From Myxococcales bacterium (GTDB lineage: Bacteria; Myxococcota_A; Polyangia; Haliangiales; Haliangiaceae), in contig JADJUF010000007.1 in assembly GCA_016717005.1 (NCBI GenBank), positions 1 to 64,000 of the forward strand: a DNA stretch of 64,000 nt, read 5' to 3'. The position numbers and the translations under genes were made by a program. Below, one piece after another: positions 23,706 to 32,092 of the stretch (positions are counted from its first letter, which is position 1; each line of letters begins with the position of its first letter). The notes under the pieces are model-generated. The model was not told the origin of the DNA. It worked only from the letters and a program-made list of their open reading frames with translations, and searched no databases.

Positions 23706-24407
23706 TCACACCACCGTGCCGAACCACGCGCCGATCGCCGCCGACGCGGCCATCGCGACCGCGCCCAGCACGCCGACCCGCGCCGCGCCCCGGAGCATCG
23801 GCGCGCCGCCGACCCGCGCGGCCAGGGCGCCGAGCCCCACCAGCGCCGCCAGCGACGCGCCGGTGACGATCACCACCGCCGCGTCCATCGGCACGGCCGC
23901 GGCCAGGCCCAGCGGCCAGGCCGCGCCGACCGCGAACGCCGCCGCCGACGAGCCCGCCGCTTGCACCGGCCGGGCCGCCCTGGTGTCGGTCAGACCCAGC
24001 TCGTCGCGGGCGTGGGCGCCGAGCGCGTCGTGGGCCATGAGCTGGATCGCGACCTGATCGGCCAGCGCCGGATCGAGGCCGCGGCCGACGTAGATGCCGG
24101 CCAGCTCGGCGCGCTCGTGGTCCGGCGCCGCCGCCAGCTCGCGGCGCTCGCGGGCCAGGTCCGCGCGCTCGGTGTCGGCCTGGGAGCTGACCGACACGTA
24201 CTCGCCCGCCGCCATCGACAGCGCGCCGCCGACCAGCCCCGCCATCCCCGCGACCAGCACCGCGCTGCGCCCCGCGTCCGCCGCCGCCACGCCCGCGACC
24301 AGGCTCGCCGTCGACAGGAGCCCGTCGTTGGCGCCCAGCACCGCGGCGCGCAGCCAGCCGGTGTGCTGGCTCTTGTGGACCTCGTGATGGCGCGGCGGCA
24401 TCGCCAT
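23706..24407 (-). CDS. VIT1/CCC1-family iron/manganese transporter
   Basis: 233 residues. The family moves Fe2+ or Mn2+ across membranes. The signature lies in the first helices (TGWLRAAVLGANDGLLSTASLVAGVA, then GALSMAAGEYVSVSSQADTERADLARERREL), which carries the conserved Gly/Asn/Asp and Glu residues of the transport site and the start of the cytoplasmic metal-binding loop. Two further helix pairs lie at the C-terminus. Starts at 24407 (MAM) or 24401; the longer open frame upstream lacks similarity. It converges with the gene ending at 23648; the 57-bp gap has repeated GCGACGGTCA motifs only. Confidence 0.9.
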   Translation of the reverse strand: MAMPPRHHEVHKSQHTGWLRAAVLGANDGLLSTASLVAGVAAADAGRSAVLVAGMAGLVGGALSMAAGEYVSVSSQADTERADLARERRELAAAPDHERAELAGIYVGRGLDPALADQVAIQLMAHDALGAHARDELGLTDTRAARPVQAAGSSAAAFAVGAAWPLGLAAAVPMDAAVVIVTGASLAALVGLGALAARVGGAPMLRGAARVGVLGAVAMAASAAIGAWFGTVV

Positions 24408-24554
24408 CACTTGCCACGGTCCGCCGCCGCTGTCCGCTCCGACCGCCGCGATCCGGACCGCGGCGCCGTGGTATCCTCCAGACGTCTGTGCGCAGCGGGC
24501 CCCCCGGCGCGCTGACTGCCCGCGAATCGAGCCCCGCCGCTGCGGCGCGTGGAC

Positions 24555-24560
24555 TACCAT
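24555..24560 (+). promoter_or_regulatory. -10-like hexamer before the InlB-repeat gene
   Basis: TACCAT ends 6 nt before the ATG at 24567. Confidence 0.45.
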
Positions 24561-24566
24561 CGCGGG

Positions 24567-26420
24567 ATGACGCATGTCGCCCGCTTCGCGGTGTTCGTTC
24601 TTCTCGTCGTCGTCGCCGCGTGCGGATCGGTCGGCACCGAGCCCGACGCCGGCGGAGCCATCGACGCGCCCGCCCCGACCGACGCGCCGATCGACGGCAC
24701 GCCGACCGCGACCCTGCAGGTCGCGCTCGGCGGCAACGGCACCGGCACCGTCACCTCGGCCCCGGCCGGCATCAACTGCGGCGCCGACTGCACCGAGGCG
24801 TACCCGATCGGGACCACCGTCGTGCTGACGGCGGTCGCGAGCGGCGGCGGCGCCTTCGTCAGCTGGAGCGGCGGCGGGTGCAGCGGCACCGACACCTGCA
24901 CCGTGACGCTCACGGCCGACACCAACGTCACCGCCAACTTCGCCCTCAACAACTCACTGGTGGTGGCGCTGGCCGGCACTGGCAGCGGCGTCGTCACCTC
25001 GACGCCGGCCGGGATCAACTGCGGCGCCGACTGCGCCGAGGCGTACCCGCCGGCGACCGTCGTCGCGCTCACCGCCGTCCCGGCGGCCGGCTCGACCTTC
25101 ACCGGCTGGGGCGGCGCGTGCGCGGGCACGGGCGCCTGCATGGTGTCGGTGACGGCCCCGACCGCGGTCACGGCCACCTTCACGCTCAACCAGTACACCC
25201 TGACCGTGACCCGCGCGGGGACCGGCACCGGCACGGTGACCTCGACCCCGGCCGGCATCACCTGCGGCGCCGACTGCTCGGAGCTCTATGACCACGGCAC
25301 CAGCGTGACCTTGACCGCGACCCCGGCCGTGGGCTCGACCTTCACCGGCTGGAGCGGCGCGTGCGCGGGCGTCGGCACCTGCGCCGTCGCGGTGACGGCC
25401 GCGACCTCGGTCACCGCTACCTTCGCGCTCAACCAGTACACCCTGACGGTGAGCCGCGGCGGCAACGGCACCGGCACGGTCACCTCGGCCCCGGCCGGCA
25501 TCACCTGCGGCGGCGACTGCACCGAGATCTACAACCACGGCACCACGGTGGTGCTCACCGCGACGCCGGCGACCGGCTCGACCTTCACCGGCTGGTCGGG
25601 CGCGTGCACCGGCATCGGCACCTGCTCGATCGCGATGACCGCCGCCGCCACCGCCACCGCCACGTTCACGCTCAACACCTACACGCTGACCGTGGCCCGG
25701 GCCGGCATGGGCAGCGGCACCGTCACCTCGAGCCCGGCCGGCATCACCTGCGGCGCTGACTGCACCGAGGTCTACGCCTACGGCACCAGCGTGGTGCTGA
25801 CGGCGACGCCGGCGACGGGCTCGACCTTCACCGGCTGGTCGGGCGCGTGCGCCGGCACCGGCCCCTGCAACCTGACCATCACCGCCGCCGCGACCGCGAC
25901 CGCGACCTTCAGCGCCGGCTGCGTCACCCAGACGGTCGACATCCTCGGCGCGCAGCACGTGACGTTGAACTACGCCAGCACCCAGGCGTGGCGCGACGAC
26001 TACTTCCGGGCCTACGAAGACACCGGCTACGACCTCACCGGCTGGGTCGGGTTCGATCTGTCGAGCATCCCCGACACCGCCACGATCTCGGCGATGACGC
26101 TCTACGCCTACGCGTTCACCGTGGTCAACGCCCCGACCGTGCGGGTCCAGTACAGCGCCGCCAACAGCTGGAGCTCGGCGACGGTCACCACCGCTCAGCT
26201 GGTCCGGACCAACGCCCAGGTCGCCAACGCGATCGCGCCGACCGTCAACGCCTGGAACGCCTTCCCCATCATCATCACCAGCCAGAACTGGGCCGCCGAC
26301 CTGGCGGACAACTGGCTGTCGCTCGGCGTCGACAACACCAACGCGATGTACTCGTACGCGTACTTCCGCGGCGTCACCAACGTCGAGCGCCCGTACGTGC
26401 GCATCACCTACTGCAACTGA
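24567..26420 (+). CDS. Surface lipoprotein with five InlB-like repeats and a DNRLRE-like domain
   Basis: 617 residues. Lipobox VAAC (Cys19). Five repeats of about 80 residues (about 50-451) follow the divergent InlB B-repeat pattern, each with GTGTVTS-PAGI-CGADC-E, then GSTFTGWSGAC-G-G-C and a final ATFTLN strand; four Cys per repeat suggest two disulfides. Residues 455-617 resemble the DNRLRE (CBM96-like) beta-sandwich found in secreted proteins: FRAYEDTGYDLTGWVGFDLSSIPDTATI. Probably a cell-surface adhesin or carbohydrate-binding protein. The DNA repeats are also highly similar, pointing to recent duplication. Confidence 0.88.
   Translation: MTHVARFAVFVLLVVVAACGSVGTEPDAGGAIDAPAPTDAPIDGTPTATLQVALGGNGTGTVTSAPAGINCGADCTEAYPIGTTVVLTAVASGGGAFVSWSGGGCSGTDTCTVTLTADTNVTANFALNNSLVVALAGTGSGVVTSTPAGINCGADCAEAYPPATVVALTAVPAAGSTFTGWGGACAGTGACMVSVTAPTAVTATFTLNQYTLTVTRAGTGTGTVTSTPAGITCGADCSELYDHGTSVTLTATPAVGSTFTGWSGACAGVGTCAVAVTAATSVTATFALNQYTLTVSRGGNGTGTVTSAPAGITCGGDCTEIYNHGTTVVLTATPATGSTFTGWSGACTGIGTCSIAMTAAATATATFTLNTYTLTVARAGMGSGTVTSSPAGITCGADCTEVYAYGTSVVLTATPATGSTFTGWSGACAGTGPCNLTITAAATATATFSAGCVTQTVDILGAQHVTLNYASTQAWRDDYFRAYEDTGYDLTGWVGFDLSSIPDTATISAMTLYAYAFTVVNAPTVRVQYSAANSWSSATVTTAQLVRTNAQVANAIAPTVNAWNAFPIIITSQNWAADLADNWLSLGVDNTNAMYSYAYFRGVTNVERPYVRITYCN
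24710..25915 (+). repeat. Five in-frame tandem repeats of about 240 bp
   Basis: Units start near 24714, 24957, 25195, 25438 and 25681 and encode the InlB-like modules. Segments such as GGCACGGTCACCTCG recur with few changes. Confidence 0.85.
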
Positions 26421-26491
26421 TCGGGCCGCGCCTCGACCGGCCGCCGGCGTAGCGCCGGCCACCCACCGGAACCGCCGCGAGATGCCCCCGC

Positions 26492-26519
26492 GGGCGAGAC
26501 CGGAGGCCCGGTCTCGCCC
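26492..26519. terminator. Perfect 12-bp stem hairpin between convergent genes
   Basis: GGGCGAGACCGG, loop AGGC, CCGGTCTCGCCC. It sits in the 137-bp gap between the InlB-repeat gene and proS, both ending toward it, so it could end transcripts from either side. No T-run follows. A weaker GCCGGCG/CGCCGGC stem lies near 26441-26457. Confidence 0.65.
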
Positions 26520-26557
26520 GGGCGACCGGGGTGGCCCCGCCGCGCCGCGCCCCGTCG

Positions 26558-28105
26558 TCAGTACGCCTTGGCCCAGATGACGCGCTTGGCGCTGGGCTGC
26601 CCGGTGAACGGGCACGTGCCGGGCTCGCCGTCGGCGAGCGGGATGCACCGGACGGTGACGCCCAGCTCGTCCTTGATGGTCTTCTCGAGCGCGACGTCGC
26701 CGGAGAAGTGGGTCAGCGCGAAGCCGCCGTGGATCGGCGTCGGCGCGTTGGGATCCTGCTGCGCCGGCGGCGTGAAGAACGCGTAGAACTCGTCCTTGGT
26801 GTCGATCACGCGGGTGTGCTCGGCCTGGAACGCGCGGGCCCGGGCCAGCAGGCCGTCCTGGATCTCCTGCAGCGTCGCGGCCACGGTCGCGACGAACTCG
26901 CCGCGCCCGACCGAGGCCTTGTCCTTGGGCGCCTTGTCGCGGCGGCCGACGAACACCGCGTCCTTGTCGATGTCGCGCGGGCCGACCTCGAGGCGGATCG
27001 GCACGCCCTTCTTGATCCACTGCCAGACCTTGTCGCCGCCGCGCAGATCGCGATCGTCGACCTCGACCCGCAGGGTCTGGCCGGCGAAGACCACGCCGCG
27101 CAGCTCGGTGCGCAGGGCCTTGCAGTAGTCGAGCACGCGCGGCCGGTCCTCGGGCTTGTGCGCGACCGGCAGGATCACGACGTGGGTCGGCGCCAGCTTG
27201 GGCGGGCACACCATGCCGTCGTCGTCGGCGTGGGTCATGATCATCGAGCCGACCAGGCGGGTCGACACGCCCCACGACGTGGTCCAGGCGTGGCCGAGCA
27301 CGCCCTTGTCGTCGAGGAACTGGATGCCCGAGGCCTTGGCGAAGTTCTGGCCGAGGAAGTGCGAGGTGCCCGCCTGCAGCGCCTTGCGGTCCTGCATCAT
27401 CGCCTCGATGCAGAAGGTCTGGACCGCGCCGGGGAACCGCTCGCCCGCGGTCTTCTCGCCCTGGATCACCGGCGTCGCCATCCAGTGCTCGGCGAAGTCG
27501 GCGTAGACCGCGAGCATCTTCATCGTCTCGTCGACCGCCTCGGCCGGCGTGGCGTGGGCGGTGTGCCCCTCCTGCCACAGGAACTCGGCGGTGCGCAGGA
27601 ACAGGCGGGTGCGCATCTCCCAGCGGACGACGTTGGCCCACTGGTTGATGAGCAGCGGCAGGTCGCGGTAGCTCTGCACCCACTTCGCGAACATCTCGCC
27701 GATGATCGTCTCGGACGTCGGCCGCACCACCAGCGGCTCCTCGAGCTTCGACGCAGGATCCGGCACCAGCCGGCCGTCCTTGGCCACGAGGCGGTGGTGG
27801 GTGACGACCGCGCACTCCTTGGCGAAGCCCTCGACGTGCGCGGCCTCCTTCTCGAGGAACGACAGCGGGATGAACAGCGGGAAGTACGCGTTGACGTGGC
27901 CGGTGTCCTTGAACATGCCGTCGAGGACGCGCTGCATGTTCTCCCACAGCGCGTAGCCCCACGGCTTGATCACCATGCAGCCGCGGACCGGCGAGTTCTC
28001 GGCGAGGTCGGCGGCCTTGACGACCTGCTGGTACCACTCGGCGTAGTCGTCGGAGCGGGTGGGGACGATCGCGGTAGCGGCTTTGGCGGACGACATTGCC
28101 GCCAT
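26558..28105 (-). CDS. proS: Prolyl-tRNA synthetase (archaeal/eukaryotic type)
   Basis: 515 residues. Charges tRNA-Pro. The length, absence of an editing insertion and the C-terminal Tyr (ending WAKAY) mark the short archaeal/eukaryotic-type ProS also found in many bacteria. Class II motifs are visible: motif 2 region LVVRPTSETII and VVRWEMRTRLFLRTAEFLWQEGH, and motif 3 around TSWGVSTRLVGSMIMTHADDDG. A second in-frame ATG lies at 28096, 9 nt downstream of the hexamer TAGGCA, and could be the real start (MSSAKAATA). Confidence 0.96.
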   Translation of the reverse strand: MAAMSSAKAATAIVPTRSDDYAEWYQQVVKAADLAENSPVRGCMVIKPWGYALWENMQRVLDGMFKDTGHVNAYFPLFIPLSFLEKEAAHVEGFAKECAVVTHHRLVAKDGRLVPDPASKLEEPLVVRPTSETIIGEMFAKWVQSYRDLPLLINQWANVVRWEMRTRLFLRTAEFLWQEGHTAHATPAEAVDETMKMLAVYADFAEHWMATPVIQGEKTAGERFPGAVQTFCIEAMMQDRKALQAGTSHFLGQNFAKASGIQFLDDKGVLGHAWTTSWGVSTRLVGSMIMTHADDDGMVCPPKLAPTHVVILPVAHKPEDRPRVLDYCKALRTELRGVVFAGQTLRVEVDDRDLRGGDKVWQWIKKGVPIRLEVGPRDIDKDAVFVGRRDKAPKDKASVGRGEFVATVAATLQEIQDGLLARARAFQAEHTRVIDTKDEFYAFFTPPAQQDPNAPTPIHGGFALTHFSGDVALEKTIKDELGVTVRCIPLADGEPGTCPFTGQPSAKRVIWAKAY

Positions 28106-28174
28106 TGCCTACCGCGCCTGCGCCCGGCGCGAAAGGCCCCGGCGGCCCCGGTTGCCGCGCCGGGCCGGCCACGG

Positions 28175-28180
28175 TACCAA
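28175..28180 (+). promoter_or_regulatory. -10-like hexamer before the 28187 gene
   Basis: TACCAA ends 6 nt before the GTG at 28187. Confidence 0.4.
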
Positions 28181-28186
28181 CGGTGG

Positions 28187-28732
28187 GTGCCCTCCGCACC
28201 GCCCCCGGGCTGGTTCCGCCCCGCCGCGCCGCGCACGCTCGGCATGCTGGCGATCGTCTTCGGCGTGGTCATCGCGACGTTCAACCTGATGAGCCTGGCC
28301 AGCGGCGGCCGGATGTCGGCCGACGACAGCTCGTACCCGGCCGAGGCCGCCGCGGCGTTCAGCGACGCGACCCGCTCGGCCACGACCGGGGTCAGCGTGA
28401 TCCTGATCGCGATGTCCCTGACCCTGGCCTACGTCGGCGCCGGCCTGCGTCGCTACGAGCGCTGGACCGTGGCCGCGACCGTGCGCTGGAGCGTCGGCGC
28501 GATGTGGATCGTCGCGGCGCTGGCGTACGTGTACGGGACGGTCGTCGGCCCGGCCGCCGAGGTGCTGTTCGCCGCGTCGAGCGATCCCGAGCTGGTCAAG
28601 ATGGAGCCGCTGATGCGCTGGGCCGGGGTGTTCATCGCCCTGGTCTACGCACCGTTCCCGCTGGTGCTGCTGGCCCAGATGCGCCGGCCCGAGGTCGTCA
28701 GGGCGATGGATCAGCCGGCGCGACGGCGCTGA
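28187..28732 (+). CDS. Four-helix membrane protein, first of a tandem pair
   Basis: 181 residues from a GTG at 28187; the much longer open frame upstream is antisense to proS. Four hydrophobic segments are visible: LGMLAIVFGVVIATFNLMSL, VSVILIAMSLTLAYVGAGL, VGAMWIVAALAYVYGTVV and AGVFIALVYAPFPLVLLAQM. It resembles the next gene in layout and in short motifs (TLGxLxxVFGxxxAxxxL, RSYERW/RSYQRW-like, YAPFPxVLxxxxR, AMDQP near the end), so the two arose by duplication. No known domain recognised. Confidence 0.75.
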   Translation: MPSAPPPGWFRPAAPRTLGMLAIVFGVVIATFNLMSLASGGRMSADDSSYPAEAAAAFSDATRSATTGVSVILIAMSLTLAYVGAGLRRYERWTVAATVRWSVGAMWIVAALAYVYGTVVGPAAEVLFAASSDPELVKMEPLMRWAGVFIALVYAPFPLVLLAQMRRPEVVRAMDQPARRR

Positions 28733-28784
28733 TCGCCGGGACCAGGCCCGCGCGATCGTCGTTGAGTGTGGGTGCGCAGTGCGC

Positions 28785-28790
28785 TACCCC
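28785..28790 (+). promoter_or_regulatory. -10-like hexamer before the 28797 gene
   Basis: TACCCC ends 6 nt before the ATG at 28797 and favours that ATG over the GTG at 28779. Confidence 0.4.
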
Positions 28791-28796
28791 TTGGGC

Positions 28797-29432
28797 ATGC
28801 ACCCCGGTTACCCACCCCCTCCGCCTGGCTACGGCTATCCCCCTGGCTACGGCCCGGCCCCGGGCTACGGCTATCCCGCGGGCCCGACCAAGTCGAACAC
28901 GCCGCGCACCCTCGGCACGCTGTCGATGGTGTTCGGGGGCATCGTCGCCGCGATCAGCCTGTTCGGCCTGCTGGCCGGCAAGCAGTTCGGCCAGATGGTC
29001 AACACCAACCAGGTCGGGCGCGCGGCGTTCGACCGCTACATGGCCGACATCCACAGCGCGTCGATGGCCATGTCGGCGGCGATGCTCGTGATGTCGGTGG
29101 CGCTGATCTACATCGGCACCGGCCAGCGCAGCTACCAGCGCTGGGCCGTGCGCGCGTCGGTGTGGTGGGGCGTCGCGGCGCTGGTCTACCTGGGCGTGCA
29201 GATGATCGTGCAGTTCACGGTGATCCTGCCGGCCATGGACCGGCTGCTCGACGCCATCTCCAACAGCCGCATCCGCGGCTCGATGGGCGCGATCATGAAG
29301 GTCAGCGTGTTCAGCGGCATCCTGTTCTACGCGCCGTTCCCGATCGTCCTGATCTCGTCGTTCCGCAAGCAGGTCAACGTCGACGCGATGGACCAGCCGC
29401 CGCTGCCGACCGCCGAGATCCACAAGGGCTGA
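28797..29432 (+). CDS. Four-helix membrane protein with a Pro/Gly/Tyr-rich N-terminus, second of a tandem pair
   Basis: 211 residues. The N-terminal 30 residues are a Pro-Gly-Tyr repeat (YPPPPPGYGYPPGYG), the type of disordered tail that in other membrane proteins mediates clustering. Four helices follow (TLGTLSMVFGGIVAAISLFG, MAMSAAMLVMSVALIYIG, VWWGVAALVYLGVQMIVQF, VFSGILFYAPFPIVLISSF). Similar to the preceding gene over its full membrane part. Function unknown. Its 3' end converges with the TonB-like gene; the 28-bp gap holds a short GCGGCGGC/GCCGCCG inverted repeat. Confidence 0.75.
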   Translation: MHPGYPPPPPGYGYPPGYGPAPGYGYPAGPTKSNTPRTLGTLSMVFGGIVAAISLFGLLAGKQFGQMVNTNQVGRAAFDRYMADIHSASMAMSAAMLVMSVALIYIGTGQRSYQRWAVRASVWWGVAALVYLGVQMIVQFTVILPAMDRLLDAISNSRIRGSMGAIMKVSVFSGILFYAPFPIVLISSFRKQVNVDAMDQPPLPTAEIHKG

Positions 29433-29460
29433 GCGGCGGCGGCGCCGCCGAGGCCGCCGT

Positions 29461-30381
29461 TCAGTGGTGCGTGTAGACGAAGTTCACGACCGAGCAGATC
29501 GCGACCGCGGTGCCGTTGACGATGTACGGGCGGTAGCGCCAGGCCCCGACGCCCGCGCGCAGGGTCTGGTCGTAGGCCGGGAAGCCCGACGACCTCAGCA
29601 CGGTCACCGACGACACGCCGCCGGTCGGGTCGACGCACAGCTTCACCGGGACGAGCAGCCTGGTCTTGCCCGACGCGGCGATCTGCGCCTGGGTCGCGGC
29701 GTCGGGCAGCAGGTTGCGCTCGCCGCTGATCTGCTGCTGTTGCAGCGCGGTCGGTGGGACGCGCTGGGGCGGCGCCGGCGGCGGCACCACGCCACCGACC
29801 ACGCCACCGACCACCCCACCGACCACCCCACCGACCACCCCACCCTCGAGGCCACCCTCGACGCCGCCCTCGACGCCGTACTCGAAGTCGCCGTCGGGGC
29901 GGATCTCCTTGTCGGGGATGGGCCGCGACAGGTCGACGCGCGTGATCACCAGGTCGCCGCGCCGCGCGCGGAGCTCGAGCGCGACCTGCACGGGGTCGTC
30001 ATCCAGGTCGCGCACGGTCAGGACGATCGTCCACGCGCGGCGGCCGCCGCGCACGATGGGGGCGCGCGCGCCGTGGAGCTGGACCAGGCACCGGGCCAGG
30101 GCCAGCCGCCTGCCTGCGCGCACCTTGCCCTTGCGGCGCACCGCCTTCCCACACACACCGTCGCGCACGTCGTGGACCACGGTCGCGTCCATCAGCGCCA
30201 CCAGGGCGCCAGGCTCGCCGTGGTCGATCGCCCGCATGACCAGACCGCCCAGCGCGGCGACCTCGGTGGCGGGCGACGGCGGCGGTGGCGGCGGTGGTGG
30301 CGGCGCTGGCGCCGGCTGCCCCATCGACGTCGCGGCGGTCGTGGTCACCACGAGCGCCATCATCCATCCGCGGCTGATCAT
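29461..30381 (-). CDS. Periplasmic protein with TonB-type C-terminal domain
   Basis: 306 residues from the ATG at 30381, giving a signal peptide or anchor (MMALVVTTTAATSMG) followed by a run of Pro. Residues about 45-175 form a unique domain with Cys pairs. A Gly/Val repeat (GGVVGGVVGG, encoded by 12-bp units) leads into a TonB-C-like domain at the end: LVPVKLCVDPTGGVSSVTVLRSSGFPAYDQTLRAGVGAWRYRPY. TonB C-domains normally contact outer-membrane receptors; whether this protein is energised by ExbBD is unknown and no such genes are nearby. Confidence 0.8.
   Translation of the reverse strand: MISRGWMMALVVTTTAATSMGQPAPAPPPPPPPPPSPATEVAALGGLVMRAIDHGEPGALVALMDATVVHDVRDGVCGKAVRRKGKVRAGRRLALARCLVQLHGARAPIVRGGRRAWTIVLTVRDLDDDPVQVALELRARRGDLVITRVDLSRPIPDKEIRPDGDFEYGVEGGVEGGLEGGVVGGVVGGVVGGVVGGVVPPPAPPQRVPPTALQQQQISGERNLLPDAATQAQIAASGKTRLLVPVKLCVDPTGGVSSVTVLRSSGFPAYDQTLRAGVGAWRYRPYIVNGTAVAICSVVNFVYTHH
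29792..29860. repeat. 12-bp repeat encoding Gly-Gly-Val-Val
   Basis: CCACCGACCACC-type units repeated about five times inside the TonB-like gene, with a related Glu-Gly-Gly version beside it. Confidence 0.8.
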
Positions 30382-30436
30382 GCCGCGACGATGCCACGCG
30401 GCTCCCGGGCGATCCATCCGAACCGCCCCGCCGGGC

Positions 30437-30997
30437 TCACGGCGACGGACACGGGCGCGCGCCCAGCCGCGCGATCAGCCGGGCCTGCGCTCGATGCTCG
30501 GCGGCGACCGCGGCCGGATCGACCAGCACCTCGTCGTCGACGGTGATCGCCCGCAGCACCACGCCGCGATCGGGATCGAGGCGGAAGTGCAGGTGCACGG
30601 CCGGGTCCCACGCCATCGAGCCTCCGAACGTGCAGCCCGGCGGCCCGGGGCGGTTGTGGCATCGAGGCGCACCGACCTCGGGGTCGCCGTGCAGCGCCGC
30701 GAACATCCAGCCCTTGACCTTGCGCAGCTGGCGGTCGAGCGCGCGCCCGCACAGCCGCCGCTCGATCACCGGCTGCGGATCGCCGGCGCCGTCGAAGTGA
30801 TCGATGAACACCACGCCGGCGGCGCGGTCGACCAGGCTCGCGAACGGACGCGTGCCCGCGGCCAGCTCGCGCATGAGCGCGCGGGTCACGACCGTCGGCG
30901 GCGTCGGCACGTCCGCGGTCGCCGGCGCCGCGCCCGCGAGCACGGCCGCGATCGCGCTCGCGCTCGTCGCCAGCGCAGCTCGGGATCGCGTCGCCAT
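30437..30997 (-). CDS. Secreted protein of unknown function
   Basis: 186 residues with a Sec signal peptide cleaved near ATA-D (residue 28). The mature part has a helix (TVVTRALMRELAAGTRPFASLVD), a strand GVVFIDHFDG, three or four Cys (RRLCGRALD, RCHNRPGPPGCTFGG), and a beta region HLHFRLDPDRGVVLRAITVDDEVLVD. No family recognised. It is transcribed toward the TonB-like gene with a 55-bp gap. The start at 30997 gives a standard signal peptide; longer frames upstream are antisense to the next gene. Confidence 0.7.
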   Translation of the reverse strand: MATRSRAALATSASAIAAVLAGAAPATADVPTPPTVVTRALMRELAAGTRPFASLVDRAAGVVFIDHFDGAGDPQPVIERRLCGRALDRQLRKVKGWMFAALHGDPEVGAPRCHNRPGPPGCTFGGSMAWDPAVHLHFRLDPDRGVVLRAITVDDEVLVDPAAVAAEHRAQARLIARLGARPCPSP

Positions 30998-31057
30998 CGT
31001 GCCGCTGCAACGCGCGGGTCGCGCGCGCGATTCCCGCGCGGCCGCGGGCGCGTCCTG

Positions 31058-31063
31058 TACGCT
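31058..31063 (+). promoter_or_regulatory. -10-like hexamer before the 31070 gene
   Basis: TACGCT ends 6 nt before the ATG at 31070. Confidence 0.4.
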
Positions 31064-31069
31064 CGGCCC

Positions 31070-32083
31070 ATGGGTCGTGCCGCCGTGCTCGTGTGCTGTC
31101 TGGTCGGCTGCGGCCCGTCGTCGCCCGGGGATGGCGATGGCGGCGGCGCCGACGCCCGCGCCGACGCCGCGATCGACGCCGGCGGCGGCGGCGACGGGCT
31201 CGAGTGCACGCCACCGCCGGTGGTGCCGGGTCCCGAGGTCCGGCTGGCGCCGCCGTTCGACGCGCTGTACTCGGTCTACGACCTCGGCCCGGTGCCGGGC
31301 GTGCCCAACCCGCTCGGCGGCGCGGTCGTCAAGGCCGGCGATCCGTCGAAGCTCTTGATCGCCGGCGCGTCCGAGCGGCCCGAGGGCGCCATCTACGAGA
31401 TCGGCGTCACCCGCGATCCGTGCGGGCACATCGTCGGCTGGAGCGGCACCGCGACGATGGTCGCCGCGACCCCGTACGTCGACGCCAACCTGCTCTACGT
31501 GCGCAGCGATCTGCTGGTCTACACCGAGTGGCCGCAGTTCACCTTCAGCCAGCTCCCCGTCGGCGCCAGCGCGCCGGCGCAGCGCACCGACCTGCGCACG
31601 GTCGGCCTGCCGTCGGCGGGCGATCAGGGCCCGGGCGGCGTCGGGCTGGTGCCGCCGGGTCTGGCCGCCGCTGGCGAGCTGCGCCTGGTGACCTGGCCGG
31701 CGGGCGCCTGGGTCCACGCCGCCACCACCCCCGCCGGCAACTTGCTGTCGGTGACCGCGATCACCCAGACGGTGACCGTGCCCAACAACCCCGGCGGCTT
31801 CGCGTACGTGCCGGCCGGCTCGCCCGGGTTCACGGGCCAGGCGATCATCGTCGCCGAGTGGCGCCAGTCCGGCGTCGCCGACGATCGGGTCGCGGTCTAC
31901 GACGCCGACGCCGCCGGCGATCCGATCCTCGCGACCCGGCGCGAGTTCATGAGCGCGTTCCCGCGGCCCTGGGGCGCGTACTTCGAGCCGGTCACCGGCG
32001 ACTACCTGTTCCTGTCGTGGGGCCTCGGCACCGACCGCGTCTACGTCGTGCAGGGCTTCGTGCCGCCGCCGCCGGTGTTGTAG
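31070..32083 (+). CDS. Lipoprotein, probable beta-propeller
   Basis: 337 residues. Lipobox LVGC (Cys14), then an Asp/Gly/Ala-rich tether to about 45. The mature part is beta-rich with no recognised enzyme motif: phrases such as PPFDALYSVYDLGPVPGVPN, LLIAGASERPEGAIYEIGV and WGAYFEPVTGDYLFLSWG recall propeller blades of myxobacterial lipoproteins. Two Cys flank the start of the mature domain. Likely outer-membrane or surface associated. Its TAG stop is also the start of the hexamer before the next gene. Confidence 0.75.
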   Translation: MGRAAVLVCCLVGCGPSSPGDGDGGGADARADAAIDAGGGGDGLECTPPPVVPGPEVRLAPPFDALYSVYDLGPVPGVPNPLGGAVVKAGDPSKLLIAGASERPEGAIYEIGVTRDPCGHIVGWSGTATMVAATPYVDANLLYVRSDLLVYTEWPQFTFSQLPVGASAPAQRTDLRTVGLPSAGDQGPGGVGLVPPGLAAAGELRLVTWPAGAWVHAATTPAGNLLSVTAITQTVTVPNNPGGFAYVPAGSPGFTGQAIIVAEWRQSGVADDRVAVYDADAAGDPILATRREFMSAFPRPWGAYFEPVTGDYLFLSWGLGTDRVYVVQGFVPPPPVL

Positions 32084-32086
32084 CCT
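32081..32086 (+). promoter_or_regulatory. -10-like hexamer overlapping a stop codon
   Basis: TAGCCT, whose TAG is the stop of the preceding gene, ends 6 nt before the ATG at 32093. Confidence 0.4.
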
Positions 32087-32092
32087 CGGGCC

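Noticed and set aside
24954..26550. Extension of prolyl-tRNA synthetase into a 1081-residue open frame
   Set aside because: That frame is not the one with synthetase motifs and runs antisense to the InlB-repeat gene.
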